From: an uncultured Alphaproteobacteria bacterium
Lineage (GTDB): Bacteria > Pseudomonadota > Alphaproteobacteria > JALCBB01
Direction of reading: 5' to 3'
Assembly (NCBI GenBank): GCA_958267355.1
Contig: OY279575.1
Coordinates: forward strand, 852,335 to 916,334
DNA: 64,000 nt
Shown piece after piece: positions 1 to 15,000 of the stretch. Position numbers and translations under genes: made by a program. How positions within the stretch are numbered: position 1 is the first letter of the stretch; each line of letters opens with the position of its first letter. The notes beneath the pieces were generated by a model, which was given only the letters and a program-made list of their open reading frames with translations, was not told where the DNA came from and made no database searches.

Positions 1-3000
1 TCGTCACCGTCTTCGTATACGGAACCCTGCCATTCGCATCCGCCGTGCCCGTAGTCGCCCAGCCGCCTCCAGACAAAATACTACGCATACCCGTCGCCGC
101 CGCCGTAACCGAAATCTGCAGCCCAACCGTAACAGGCGAGCTACCAATCGGATTCCCACCAATAGAAAACTGCGGGAAAAGCCTTTCCATATCGCTCTCA
201 AAGACCGTCACCTCACCTTGAGCAACAAACCCAAAAGCTGGATCTTCGTTATCCAAAACCGTTATCGGAAGGCGCGTCTCCACACTGCCAACACGCACCA
301 AAGCCGTGACAATCGGCGTACCACTAGCAGAAGCACCGCTGTCTGGGTCTGTCCGCGTGCCTGAGGCGTTGACAAACGACAGGTTAAAAGTCGGACGCTC
401 ATCCGGAGGAATAGCGGCTATATCGGCGTGGCCGTAGCCTTCTTTGAATTCTACGATGAAGCTGTTCGGCGTTCCGCTAACAGCTGACACCGAAACCTTG
501 TTGCTGTCTAAAGTCGTGGAAGTGTCTTGCGCAACCCTCAACTCCACGCCCGAAACACGGATGTTAGAAGCCAAGAAAGTGATTGTCGCCCTTGAGTCAG
601 CCCCAAGGAAAACATTATTTGGAATTCCCGCGTCTAGGTAGCCCTTGCCGATTGTGGCGGCTGGGTCTTCATCCAGAGGCTCGGTTACGCTCATCGTGAA
701 GACAGGATTAAACGCCGACGCCGAAGGCTCAACCTGCGTTACGGAGTTGTCCGTGGGTTGCTTGAAGGCAACAGCCCTTCTTTGCAGAGCCGCGTTATAG
801 ACAGGGATTTTGTTTTCCAGCTCGGTTCCGCTGGCGAATTCTAAGTCTGCGTGTCCGCGGGTGTCGGCGGCGGAAACGCGCTTGCTATCCGTCTCGACGA
901 AAGGCACATCTACGCTGAAAGCTTCACTCTTGCTGTTATCATACGGACCCGATGAGCCAATCCTGAAGCCCATCTTGATTTCACGGCGGGCAGACAAGAA
1001 GGAATCTCCTTCAGGCGTGGCGGCAAGGACAAGCTGCGTGCTGGGTTCTTCGCTCGCCAGCGTCAGGTGCTCGGCAAAGGGCTTGGTGGAGCTTAGGCGT
1101 AGCCACAGGCGGCTTCCCCTTTCTACGCGGCTTGGCAGTCCGCTGAGCCACTCGCCTGTTGGGAAGGTTGTCAAGGTGTCGGAGAAGTTGTCGTCCGCCC
1201 CCTCAGTAACAGGAGCAAAACTAAAGTGCTCAAACGACACCTGCGCGTTATCAGGAACAGCAGCAGTGTTGATATCGTCGTCGGTGATGATAAAGGTTAG
1301 GGTTGTGCTTGCCACATTCGCACCATCGGCGGCAGTGGCGGCAGGGTCACTATTGATCTTATCGTCGCGCACATAGCCTTTCGGAGTCAGCAGTACCTTG
1401 AACTCGCGCTTGCCTTCTATGGTGTTGTTGTTCCGCCAATAGGAATCGCTTGGCATTGTGATGGCGATATTGGTGCCGCTGAGTTTGAATCCGACTTGGC
1501 CGAAGGCGTTGCTATTTTTCCAGTATCCGAAGGCTTCTGCGCCTTGGGCGACGCCTGAGAAAATATTCCCTGCGGAGTCCTTGAGTGTGGGAGCTGCGCC
1601 TGTATATTGGTTTATGTTTAAGCAAGTTTCGCTGATGCAGTTTTCTTCTACGGTGTCTGCGCCATCTAGGATGGTGGCAATGTAGTTAACCTGTCCGCCT
1701 TGTGTGCCGCCTGACTTTGCGATTTCGGTTGCGAAGTCGCCGCTTCCCGCTAGGTTTGATCCGGGCGAGGACAGGTTGATGATGAAGATCCCGCTTTCGG
1801 GGATGAACGACTCGGATAACACAAGGCTGGTGCCATCTTCGCTGACTTCCGCCGAAGGAAGAGCCGAGCCTGGGGTCGCTCTGGCGGAGCTCCGCGCACT
1901 TGTGATTTTTGGTGCGAAGAGGTCTCCGTCAATGTAGTTCATTGCGAAGGTTCGTTGTATGGCGGATCTTTCGTTGCTGGTGTCGCTTGTGCCTGTGATG
2001 ATATCCACGAGCGCGCCAGTGGTCTGACTCGCTTCAGAGACTGTGAAAGTCGCGTCAGCAGGAGAAATTTCTGCACCCGTGCGAGCGGTGACGGTTACAG
2101 TTCTCGTAAGAGTCGGCGATGCGCTTCTTCTGAAGGTGACGCTCGTCGGAGAGAGGGTAAATTTGTTGGTGCCTCCTGCTGTGAGCCGCACAGTGTAATC
2201 GCGGCTTAAGCCTTCAAGGCTATTCATTGTCAGGGTGATTGTACCTCTACGCTGTGAGGTTGTGTATGCGACATTGCCTGTTCTTATTGCGCCATCTTCT
2301 ATGACGGCTGTGGGTGAGGCAACGGTGAGTGTGAGCGGATCGTCGTCGGTGATTCTGCCGATGATGTATTTGGTGTCGCCGATGCCGAAGCTTGGAGCGT
2401 TGGTGATTTCTAGTGCGAAGTATTCTATGGGCTCAATGAGTTCGTCATCAAGGATGGTAACCCCAACATCGGCGGTTAAGTCGCCCTGTGCGAAGGCGAC
2501 GACTCCGTTATCGTCTAGGGAGAAGTCTGCGCCGAGCGTGGCGAGGGGCAGGTTGGCGAGGCTTGTGGTGGTTCCGTCTCCGTTATCTACTTTGAGTCTG
2601 TTGAGCGCGGTTCTGTCGGAGAGCGAGACTGCAGAGACAGTGACATTGCTATCGGCGACTGCGACATTTGTTAGGTTGAGTGTGAAGGCGGTGTTTGTAT
2701 CGTCTGGGTCTTCAGTGACGGTGATGGCTCTGGCGAGCAGTCCGCTTTCGCTTGGCGGTTCTTGGAAGCTGATGACATTGTCGTCGTCGGCGATGGTGAC
2801 GGTGACGCTGTTTTGCGGCGGATTGGCTTGAGTGAAGGGGTTTGGCAGGGTTGAGGGCAGAGAGACGGTGAAGGTTTCTAGGGGTTCGGCGGTGGTGTCG
2901 TCTATGAGTCTGAGCGGTACCCTGAGGCTTGCGGGGGTGGAGACGGAGGGGCTGGCGGGTATGTTGACTACGATTTGGTTGCTGGGTGCGGTGTAGTCGC

Positions 3001-6000
3001 CACCTTGGGTGGCACCGCTGACGGGGGTGAAGGTCAGGGCAATTGGGATTGCGTTTGCCCGCGTTGAGGGCCCGACATAGAGCAGCAGGCTTGCGTTGGC
3101 GTCGCCTTCAGAGAAGGTGACAGCGGAGGGAGAACCAGCAACGCCAGACGATAGCGTTATGAAGTTTGCGACATCTTGGTCTACGATTTTGACGATGGCG
3201 GCGTTGGTGGGAGCGGGTGTTCCGCTATTTGGCTTGACGATGTGGCTTAGGGGGGCGGTTCCGCCTGCGCTTCCCGTTTTACGCTGAATGGATTTGATTT
3301 TTATGGTGAAGAATTCGTTTCCTTCAACGCCATCAAATCCTGAGATTGGATTGATGGGCAGGTCTACGGTGGCGGTTTGTGTTGCGTCTCCAGCGTTGGC
3401 TTGCGTGAAGGTTACGGAGACTTTTGACGCGTCGTTATTGACGACTTGTGCGTAGTCGGCGGGGCTTGTGGCGGCTTGTCTGCCAGCGGGAGGTGCGCCG
3501 TATTCAAAGTAGACATCGGCGATGACTGTTTGGTTTGCGGCAGTGAGTGCGCCGTTGCGTTGGAGCGTGAGTGTGAGAGTTCCGCCGCCTTCATCAATGT
3601 TGTAGAAGCTTTCGTCGTCGTCCATGCGGCCGCCTTGTCCGTCGGTTCGGTCAAGGATGGTGACCAGCCCTGCTTCTGTGGCGGTGTTGAGTGTGATTGT
3701 GTTTTGTGCGGCTTCGGTAGTGCCGTGTGTTTTGCGTTTGAATTCGTTACTTCTTACATTTACGAGTTCAAGGGTTAATGTGGTTACGCCTTCGGTGGTT
3801 TGGTCTTGTGCGAAGGCAAGGGTTGTTGAGGCGACTTGTGCGCCTTCTGAGCTGGCGGCGAGGGTAAATCTGTGGCGTCCTGAGGCGGGTGGTTGCGCTC
3901 CTTCGTAGCCAAATTCGCTTAGGGCGGCTCCTGTCTTTCTATCAATTCTGAAAGTCTGTGCTTTTTCGCTGACCTTGCTTAAGTGGACATAGATCGGCAC
4001 ATTTTGCCCTTCGGCGATGTTGGAGACGGCACTTTCGGCTGCTGTCCGCGCGTCGGCTGTGTTGGCGGTGAAGTCGGCGGCTTCTGGTGCGTCTGGGCTG
4101 AGGGTTAGGAGTGCGACGCCATTTGCGGTGCTGTCGGCGAAGGTGATGACCCGCGAGCGTTCGCTGATATCGGAGGGCAGGCTGAGGCCTCTATTGGCGG
4201 GTTCTATTCTGTCTAGGGTGAGTCTGAGTGCTTCTACTTCTTCAATGATTTCGTCGGCGATGATATCAATGAATTGGATGCTTGTGGGCAGGGTTCCGCC
4301 TGTGGCTAGGTTGAAGGTGCCTATGGTATCGGTGAGGAAGATGGTGTTTCCGTCGCTGTCTAGGTTTCTGGTGCTGACTTTGTAGTCTCTGGCTTCTAGC
4401 GGATTGTTTCCGTCTTCGCTGTATCCAGTGGCGGTGAAGTAGAGGGTGTAATTGATGTTGTTGGCGGCTGGCGCGGTGAGTTCAAAGTAGTCGGTGACAT
4501 TGAGCGTGGCGGCTTCGCCTGAGGGGGCGGGATATTTGTTGCCTGCGGTGCGTGCGTTTCCGCTTATGGTGTCGGCGGTTCCGATGTTGCTTTTGAAGTT
4601 GACGGTGTTGCTGTCTTCGTAGAGGGTGAAGTTGCCTGTGACTTGTTCGTGTGTGATGGGTTTGTATCCTTCGGGAGCGGTGAATCCTGACCCGTCGGTT
4701 TTGGTTCGCACTGTGGCGGTGAAGGCGCGATTGAGGAAGGTGGAGGCGGTGCCAGCGACATCGTCGTTGGCGAGGTTGAGCGTCCACTCGTATCGTCCGT
4801 TGTTGTAGGTTGAGTCGCGGGCGGTGAGGTAGGCGTTTCTGTCGGTGCCACTGCCTTCTTGTAGCGAGGCTGTGAAGGTGAGGAATTGGTTACCCGTGGC
4901 GGCGGTGTTGATATCTTCGTCGTTAGGGGGCAGAGCGGCACCACCGAGCGGTCTGAGGAACATTGTGACTTCGCGTGGTGTGGCGGAGTCTTCTAGGGCT
5001 GAAGTGGCGACGGTGTCATCTACTTCAAATTTGATTTCGTATGAGGTTTGGTCTGCGTCTTTGACGGCGACTGTGCCGATGTAGGGCGTGTTGGTGGCGG
5101 CGTCGGTTTGTGTGAAGCCTGTTCCTGGGCTGAATTTGTCGGCGGGCGTGGGTTCGGAGAGTTCTACTTCAACGCTGGTGGTTCCTCCGTCTCTGGCGGC
5201 TTGTCCGAGGCCGATATCAAATACGGCGACGATGGGAGAGACTCCAGCGGGCAGGTTTAGGGTTCCGTTGTTGTGGGTTCCTGTTGAGTTTGAGAGGGTG
5301 ACGCCACTGGTTGTGCCTGTGGCGAGGCTGACATTTCTGCTGCTGTCTCCTGTGGTGAGGAAGCTGGTTCCTGCGTTGGCGCCGCCTGAGATGGTTTTGC
5401 GGAATTTGATACCGACATTTGTGGCGGTGGCGAATTCTGCGCCATTAAAGGTGAGGATATATCTTCCTTTGGCGGCGGTTGGGTTACTGCCGCTGACTCC
5501 GCCTTCGGTGATGGGGGTGGCGGTGGGTGTGGTTGCGCTCCAAGTGGCTTCTATGGCGTCTTCTGAAGTGATGGTGACTGCGAGTGTGGATTTTTTGGTG
5601 ATTTTGAATTCTTGTCCGCCGACGGATAGGTCTGCGATGGTTGCGCCGTTGTTGTTGGTTTCTGGATCAACGACGAGGTCAAAGGTTTCGTTTGTTTCAA
5701 CGAGGTCATCGTTATTGATTTTGAAGAACAGGGTGTTGATTTTTGAGCCGTCTGAGGCGCCGTCTTTTTCGTAGAATTTGAGCTTGGCTCCTGTGATGGA
5801 GTTAACCCCGCCATTGACATTGGCGATACTTGCGTCTGCTAGGTTGACGAGTGTATTTGAGCCGCCGCCTGCGTAGTCTATTTGTATGGCGCCGAAGTCG
5901 CTATTGGTGAGCGTGCTGGATGGGTTGCTGATATAGATATGTTTTCCTGTGCTTAAGTCTACTTCGTATCCGCTGTCTCTGGGGCTGGCGATATCGCCTG

Positions 6001-9000
6001 CGCGTGTGAAGGTGAGTCCGAAGCCTTCGTCGCTTTCTGCGACTGTGATGGGGTATTTACCGCTTACGAGTGCGGGCAGTGCTGCACTGGCGAGCTCGCC
6101 TGTTCCGACGACTTGGCTGAGGTTGAGTGCGCCGCCTTCATCGGCGAGTTTGAGGGCGAGTTTGAATTTTGCGCCTTCCACGCCGCCTGCGTGGTAGCAG
6201 CCTGTTTGCGCGTTGGCGGCGGCGGCGGGTTCAACCAGCGTGGAGCACCCGAGGTGTCCGAGGGCGGTGATTTCAAAGTTGACGGTTCCGCCGCTTTCAA
6301 CGATGGAGTCTTCTTTGATTGTCAGCTTCAGCGGGATATTGGTGAGCGAGGTGGCGGCACCTGTGCCTTTTTCTACTTCAACGATGTAGGCACCGTTGCC
6401 TGTTGTGATTGGGGTTAGGGTTACATTCCGCGGCGAGCCATCAAGGGTGATTTCGTAATCGGCACTGGTGAAGTCTGCGGGTGGGCTGACGGGTTCAATT
6501 TTGATTTTCAGGGGTGCGCCCCCTGCTGACTCTGCGGTCTTGAAGGCGGCGGCGGAGCTTGCGGCTTTGTGGGCTTTGGTGAGGACAACCCAGAAGTCCA
6601 GTTCTGTGGCATCGTCTTCGCCGAGGGCTTCGCCGCTATTGAGTACGACGGTGGCTTTTTCTGTGGGGGTAGAGCCAGCCGCCGCACTTGGATAGGTATT
6701 AGAAGTCGTAGAAAGCGCGATATTGGCTTTATCGTTATCTTTGATTCTTAGATTGGCAACAGTTTGACTTGCCACCCCCTCAACCGAAGCCCCCCTGTTC
6801 GCGGGCCCGATGGAGGTAATCCGCAGGGGTACGAAACGATTGCCGTTGATAATGCCAAGGTCATCGTCGGTTATGAGAGGGAAGCGAACCACGCCATCTG
6901 GGGCAAGCGTTGCGGTTTCAAAGCTTGGCGAGGCGGCATAATCTTCCCCTGCAACGGCGGCGGGGAGTGGCAGATCGCCCGTTGCAGTAGTATCAAAAGC
7001 AATCGTGTATGTATTGTCTCCTTCGGCGGTAATGGCTACGCCATCGGCTAGAAGAAGCGAAGCCCCGCCCGCTGTCCCTTCAATCACATCGTAGAAAGTA
7101 AAGTCTTTGGTGAGTGCATCACCAACAGCCGAGCGCGCGTAGGGGGCAGGTTCTGTAACTGTCCCTGCCTTGATGCTGAAATCGTTGTCGACATCATCCA
7201 TACGGATATATTTAACGCTACTGGTAGTGGCGGCAATTTCAGCATGATTACTTGGCGGCGTGGCAGTAATTGTATCGGTGGGATAGCCGATACCACTAGC
7301 CGTGACAGGACGAGTAGATTGAATACGGAACTTTTTCTCTTGCTCGTTTTGGTTAAAGGTAAGGGTAATATCACTGCTGGTACTGGGGGCAGTGGTAATC
7401 CCTGAAGCGATTTTCAGATTGCCCGAAACCCCGACCGTTATAGCCACGGGGGTACTGCTGTCCCAAGGTCTATCAAGCCTGGCAACTACGGTGCCAATAT
7501 ATGCAGCACCAGCAGCTACCAAGTACACTTCGCCTTCGTATACGGCACCTTTAGTAAGATAAACTGGCGACCCACCATCCCATGCTGCTGTCGAGAATGG
7601 TGGAAGCGGATTTGGAATTTCAAATTCCAGCGTTATGCGGTTTAGATCGGAGTCTTTAACATCCACTTCGCCTTTGAGCTTGGAATCATCGTCTGCGTCT
7701 TCTGCCAGTCCTGTGCCGATGGCGCCGAGTCCTTTGGGTTTATCCACCCGCATAAAGACTTTGGTGAGCCCGCCATCGTTGCCTGTTGCCCCCAAGCCGA
7801 CATCAAAGAACACCTTCACGGGGTCAGTTCCTGCGGGCAGAGTTAGAGTGCTTCCGCTTAGGGTTACCCCTGCTGTTGTGTCGGTAGCCCCTGAGCCTGC
7901 GGCTCTGAGCTTAACCGCCGCACTTGAGCCTACATTGCCGATGGTGAGTGCGGCTTCGGCGTCAGCGTCTTTCTGTTTGGAGAAGGCAATTTCTAGGCTT
8001 TCTGCTGCGGCGAAGTCTCCCCCTGCGAAGGTGATGCCATAGACGCCATCGGTCGCCCCTGTGTTGCTGGCGTTGCCTTCAATCACTTCGGTTGTGGTTG
8101 CGGCGGTGGCGGTCACTTCGTCAGCCAGATCCACTGCCAGCACGAGCTTTTCGCCGCCGATGGCGGCAGGATGATAACAGCCGACTTGCGCGGCTTCTTC
8201 TGTGGCGGGTTGCAGTACTAGGGCACCGCTATCGTCTTTGCATCCAAGATGCCCGAGTTCGGTTATGGCGAAGATGACTCGTCCGCCGCCTTCAACATTG
8301 GCATCTTCTGTAAGCTTAAACGACAACGGAATCGTTTGGAGCGATGGATTGGAAAAGGAAAAACTCTGCTTTGCAATTGAAACGATATAGGCGCCTTTTC
8401 CGTCACTAATCTCTTTGATTTCAACCCCATTGGAGCCTCCTACGCCTACCAGTGCAAGCGTGTAATCCTCTGCGGTAAAGTCAGCAGGAGAAGTAATCGG
8501 CTCAATTTTCACCTGTAGCGGTGCATTACTCTCCGAGACTGCATCATAAAAGGCACTGGCACTTCTTGCATTAAGCCGCTTAGAGAGGGCAAGGGTAAAG
8601 GCAACAGCATCATCGTTTTCATCTACGACTCCGTCATTGAGTTTGATAACGGCTTTTTCTGCGTTGGTGGTTCCTGACAGGCTAGCCAAGTCTGGAATTC
8701 CAACCGAATTTGAAAGCGCGATATTGGCTTTATCATCGTCTTTCAGCCTTACATATTGAGACGTTTGATTGCCTATAGCCACAGCACTCGCACCCCGCCT
8801 TGCGGGATTGATACCAACTGCAGGAGCGACAGCACCAATCCTCAGATTCATATAGCGATCACCATTGATATAATTATCACCATTGCCTACAGGCAAAGTA
8901 ATCGTGCCATCGGCTTTCAGCGTTGTCGCCGCACCCTCTATCTCAAAGGGGAAATCATAAACATCAGCAATAAAAGCTCCAGGCTGTGGCGAACCTGCCC

Positions 9001-12000
9001 CTCGGCTCCAATTAATCGTGACTGTGTATTCGTTTCCGTCTGGTGCGGTAACTTCTGCCCCGTCTGCTAGGACAACATCAAACGATGCATCTCCCTCGGT
9101 CGCTTCATAAACATTAAAGTTGGCTGTAGTCTGTCGCTGGTTGGTACTATCATAGCCCGTAGGAACATTTTCAACCGCGACTGTTCCCGCCTTGATGGTG
9201 AAGTTGTTATCGTTATCCATACGGAAATAATCAGCCGTAGCATTCGTATCGGCGATAAACTCCGCCAATGCATCGGACACCGTTGGATCTGCCGTAATTG
9301 TCGTCTCAATAAAGCCCGACGCTGTGTTTTGATTGCCACTCGTGGAAGCGTCTTCATCGGCTTGCGTAAGCGCAGACTGCACAAAGAATTCTTTTTCGGT
9401 ATCGCCTTTCGCAAAGTTCAAAGTTATATCGGCTTGCAAGTCTGGGAGTGGGTTGCCTGGGGCTGGTTTCGTTAGGTTGATATTTAAGTTGCTTCCTGCA
9501 CCACCAACACCGACAGCAACAGGCAAAGCCGTGTCTGACTCCCACGGGCGGTCAAGCACAACCCTGAATGTTTGGATGGGGTTTGAAGTCCCTTGGTGTT
9601 CATAGATAGCCGTTTTATCTGCTGAGTGATAGACAGCAGACACACCAGTGATATCATCGTCATAGCCCCAAGTTGTGGTTGCATCAAAGCCACTGCTGAC
9701 GAATTCAACCTTCACGCGGTTCAGGTCAGCATCTTTGACAGAAACTTCGCCGACAAGCTTGGAATCATCGCCATCTTTTTCCTCAAGCTCGCCTGTGGCG
9801 GCACCGAGTCCGTTGGGTTTATCCATCTCCACTTCAATGGTGGTGAGTCCGTCGTCGTTATCGGTTTTTCCGCCTAACGAGACTGCAAACTTGACGACAA
9901 TTTCGCTTTCGCCAGTGGGCAGGGTTGGCAAGGTTAAGGTACTGCCTGACAGGCTTACCCCTGCTGTGCTTCCGCCTGTTCCTGTAATCAGCTTGACCGT
10001 GTTGTTGGCGTTGGTGCCTGTGCCACTGCTGAGCGGCAGGACTTCGCTAGCGGCACCTTCCTTGCCTTTGTCTTTATGCTTGGTGAAGGAGATTTGCACC
10101 TGTTGTTCTGCGACGAAGTCTCCACCTGAGAAGGTGAGTTCATAAATACCGTCTCCGTAAGTGGCGGAAGTAATCCCGCCCCCTTCAATCACCTCGGTGG
10201 TGGTCTCGGCTAAGACGCTAGGCTCGGCGGTAAATTTGAGAGCAACCCGCCACGGGGTTTGACCGATGGCGGCTTGCTGATAACAGCCGTGGCTGCTGCC
10301 GTAGGTCTTGATGGTAGGCAGATTGGTGGGCTGCCACCAATTCAAGTCGCTGGTACCGCAAGTAAGCGGACCCAAAGCCTTTGTGCTAGTGGCGGCATGC
10401 CCTACGATACCGAAGGTATGGGTTGCGGCGGCGTCTGTGGTGTCGTCTTTTTTCAGGCTGATAAGAAGCGGGATAATCGTTTCTGAAGTGGAAGTTGCCT
10501 CGGTTGTATCTTTGCGGTCAATCCTGACGATATATCCTGAGGGGTCGTTTGCACCGCTAGCAACGACTTCTACGCCTTCAACTCCGCCTTCAACGCCGCT
10601 TTGGGTTGGATCGCCGAGCTTGATTTCGTAATCACCACGGGTTAGCCCCCCCGACAGCGGAGCAATCCGCACTTGCACGGGTTTGCGATTTGAAGAATAG
10701 ATGTTGGCTCTGTGGGCTTTTTCTAAGAGCAGATAGAAGAGCTGTTCGCTTCCTTCAACGACGGGGTTTCCGTTGTTGAGGTTTGAGGTCAGGTCGGCGT
10801 TATTGACACCCGCCGCCGCAGGCAGAGTTGGATACGCCGCAGTCGTATGCACCGCCACACTAGCGGCGGGGGTTTCGTCTCTGATGGTGACTAAGAAATT
10901 TCTTGCCGCGCCCACATTGACGCCGCGTTTTGCGGGTTCAACGCTGATTCCGTTTAGAGATACTCTGCGCGTGCCATTGATGAAATCATCGCCAGGAAAC
11001 TCTGCCAGCCCCGTAATTGGCGTGGCAGGATCAAGACTATCTACTCCAACGCCTTCGGGTACAAGCAGATAGTCACTGCCCCCTATCGCAACAGGAAGCG
11101 TAGTTGTTGCGCTAAATCCAAGTGCCTTGACTGTGTATTTCTGCCCCGCAGGAGCGGTAACCGCCGTACCTGTCCCTTCGTTGGGCGTGTTGTTGTTGAG
11201 CGATACCGCAAGCTCGCTACCTTCAGAGAGGGTAAAGCCGCCACGGGCAACATTGAAGACATTGTTGTTGTCAAAGCGCACATGCTTTGCTTCGGCGGTT
11301 TGGTTTAAGAAGTTTGCGGAGTCACTCCGTGCGTCAATGGCGAGCGGCGTTGCGGTGATGGTGGTTACGCCTTCTGCGGTGCCTTCTTTTGCGGTATCAC
11401 CTGCGGAGCCGCTCATTCGCACATAGAAGATTTTTTCGGTTTCTTGTCCTTGTACGAATCTGAAGCTAAGCGGATTTCCGTCTGTGGCGACTTCTGTTCC
11501 GAATGAGATTCCAGTTGCCGTTGAGATTTGCGCGACTTTGGCGTTGGTGGCGGCGTTGGTGGCGGTCATGCTGACATGGAAGTCAGCTGCTCCTGAGTCT
11601 AGCGCCCGTGAGAGCTTGAGCGTTCCCCTGCGTATTTCGTTTGTGCTGCCTTGCAGCTCGTAGAGCGTTTTCTTATCGGTGGAGGTATAGAAATTTTCTG
11701 TGCCGCCCCACGAGCCTGTGAGTTCGTCAAACTCCAAGATGACGCGGATTTTGTCGTAATCAACGACTCCGACTTCGCCTGCGAAGGGAGACTCTGTCAG
11801 CAGTCCGTTCGGATCTTGCACGACCGCGAAGACTTTGGTTAGCACCGCGTCATTGGTGCTTGTATTGATGAGCGAGATATTGAACTGGGCGGTGATTCCG
11901 CTTGCTAAGTCGCTTGCGGGTATGACCAGATTGTTTCCTTCTATTCTGACATTGTCTGTGCTGGCGGTGGTATCTAGGCTGACCTTGAAGGTGCTTGTGT

Positions 12001-15000
12001 CGTCCTGCCCGAGCGACAAGCTTTGCGGAGCCAACGCCCCCGACCGTTGCGTAAAGGCGATCGGGAAGCTCTGTTCGCTTGAAAAGGTTCCGCTTCCGCT
12101 TAAGTTCAAAGTGTAGACACCAGCCGCGTGAGCAGGACTACCCGACGGCCCTGCTTCGGTGATGGGCGTGGTTGTGCTTGCGGTCAGGCGGGCGGTTTCG
12201 GCTGACTTGATGATGACTTTGATTTCGCGGGTTGTGCCGCCGATTTTTAGCGGTGTGCCGCTGGGAGACGAGTCTAAAGCTCTTGGTGTTGGTGCTATGA
12301 CCAGAGTGAAAGACTCGTCTCCCTCCACTTCGTCATCATCGTTGGTGGAGATGATAAAAGTGTTTTTTGCCGACCCTGCTGACGCGTGTCCTGTTCTAGC
12401 GAGGATTAGATTAATCCCTGCTGTTTCTGTGGCTCCATTGAAGCCCCGCAAGGTGGCGGAGCTGGTTATATCTACGGCGTTATCGGTTGAGCTGTCGCCA
12501 TCGTAATCAATTGAAAATGTGCTGAAGTCATTGATTGTCAGGCCAGGCGACAGGTCTTTGACGGAGACATAGTCGCTGATATCCCAGCTGTATCCGCCAA
12601 CCGTGTCGGTTAGGGCGGTGGAAGCCAGCCGCTCAAGCGAAATGGCGATATCGTCTCCTTCGTTGACTTCAATCACCCCGTCTCCATCGCTATCGCCCAC
12701 GGCGGAGACATTGAGTTCTTGGTTTTCGTCTAGAAGGTTAGCGACCACTTCAAAGCGGTTTGTGCCATCGGGCGAGCCGATGTAATAACAGCCGCCCGTG
12801 CCTTTAGGGATGGATGCAGGCTCCATGTGGCTAGCATCGTTGGTGCCTGTGCCACAGCCGACCCAGCCTAAAGCTCCGACACTTTGACTTCGTATGCCGA
12901 ATGTGATGTCTGCGGCGGGTTCAAGTTCGGCATCTTTTTTGAGCACCAAGAGCAACGGCACGACTGACACTGAAGGCGAGTTCGGATCGCTTAAGTCTTG
13001 GCGGTTAATGTGAATGGCGTAGCCCCAACCATCTCCGTAGCCTGGAACTACGGTCACCCCGGGCGTGGGGCGTGCCAACTGGATTGTATAGTCGGTATGT
13101 TTAAATTCATTCGTTTCAGTAAAGGAGGCGATACGCACTGACAGAGCGGCATCTCTGTGATCGTGGTCGCTATTGATTCTGTGTGGCTTACTTAAGACGA
13201 GATAGAACGGATAGCCCTGCCCTTCCACAAGCCCCGCCCCGCCATTTAGGTATGTTTTCTGTGTTGTGGGGCGGTTTGGCGTTGTTGAGACGAAGATAGT
13301 TCCGACATCGTCGTCGGCGATGGTGGCGGTTATGGCGGTTTGCGCGCTGGAGTCTTGGAAGCTCACGCCGCGATTGTCAGGGCTCACTTCTAACTGGGTG
13401 ATATTAATTCTGCGTGGCCCGTTGATGTAATCGTCATCTTTGACGGAGATAACATTGCTGGTGAAAGCTGCGCTTGGTTCAAATCCTGTGGCTTCGGCGA
13501 AGGGCGTTGCCTCTTGCCCTGGGACGATGATGACATCGCCCGCCAGTGCGGTGGGGGCGTCGGTATCAACCGCAGGAGCGGCGGCATCGGCGATTGTGGC
13601 ACTGACGCTATAGCTTTCCCCTGCAGGAGCGGTAACCGCTCCGCCAGCTGAGGCTAGGGTGATACTTGTGCTACCGCCTTCTGTGATTGCGGCGGAAGCC
13701 ATTGCCATCACATTGTTATCATCCATACGGATGATGCGGATGCTATCGGTATCCGTATCTAGCCCTGAGTGGCTTGCCGCAGTCGGAGTCGTGGTAATGG
13801 TTGTGGTTACGAAGCCTTCGGCGGTTCCGTCACCGCCCGCGCCTGCATTTCTTATGTGGATTGTTTTTTCGGTGTCGTTCTGCGCAAAACTTACATCGCC
13901 ATTCGCCCCGTAGTTCGTGCCGCCATCTGTACTGAACTCAACACCCGTGACATCAGAACGAACCGTAACCGCCAACGCCGTAGATGAAGCCCACGGACGC
14001 GACAGCTTAACCTTAGCCGTATGCCTAGCGTTACCCGACGCTCCCGTAGAAGTTGGTGATTGGCTTTCGTATGAAACCTTTTTGCTAGTCAGTACGGCTT
14101 GCCCGCCCTGCCAGCTTGCACTTGGCGTTAAATCACCAAACTCAATTGAGACGCTGTTGACATCGGCATCATCAATATCAATTGGCCCCAAACGATAATT
14201 CGCTTCCCTGTTACCCTCATGCAGTGTGAAGCCCCTAACAAAGCTTCTGTCTCTATCAAAAATATCGTTTTCAGCAAAATACATCCACATTGTCACGGTG
14301 GTTTTTCCGCCATCGCTGACATAATCACTATTTCTTCTAATCTCACCATTAGGTCTTAATAGGTTAGTTCTTGTGTTGATGTTAAAGACAATCTTGATAG
14401 GCTCATTCGCGGGCACGGTCACAATATCGCCCTTATCAACCGTGTCAATTTGGCCATTTTCTGTGCGATAGGTAACGCCAGCCGTGGTCTGTGTTGCGTC
14501 AAGGGTGACTTGCCCTTGTCCTGGCCTGTTGGTTTTCGTGAAGCCAGAGTCACTACCCGTGACATCAAATGAATCAGCAGGATTCAGGAACAGATCTTCG
14601 CTCCCAGTTTGCGTTCTAGGATCGGGCCCCACGCTCCAAAATTCAATTCGCATTTTCTGCGGCTTAGAGAACATTGGCCCCTTGGTGAAGTCTAGAACAT
14701 ACTGACCTGCAGTAGAGCCTTCAACAATTGCCCTTTGTGTGTAGGCTTCCACAAGCGGAATTTCGCTTGACTTGATGGTGACGGTGATGCGGGTTTCTTC
14801 GCTGATCATAACGGTTTTGTCGCCGACCTGTGCCTGCACAGGAGTCGGAGTCTTAGCAATGACCAGCGTGAAGGTTTCGTCTTCTTCAACCAGATTATCT
14901 TTCTCGGTGCCGATGATTAGCGTGTTGCTATTGGAGTTTTCTGACGCATGCCCCAGCCGCCCCATCACCAATTCAATGGCTCGGGTTTCGGTTTCTACAG

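Noticed and set aside
810-1376. Plus-strand open frames across 1-22.5 kb (188, 198, 228, 232, 270-residue frames)
   Set aside because: All lie opposite the giant adhesin, use a codon-shifted reading of its Ser/Thr/Val-rich sequence and show no domain, signal peptide or ribosome site.
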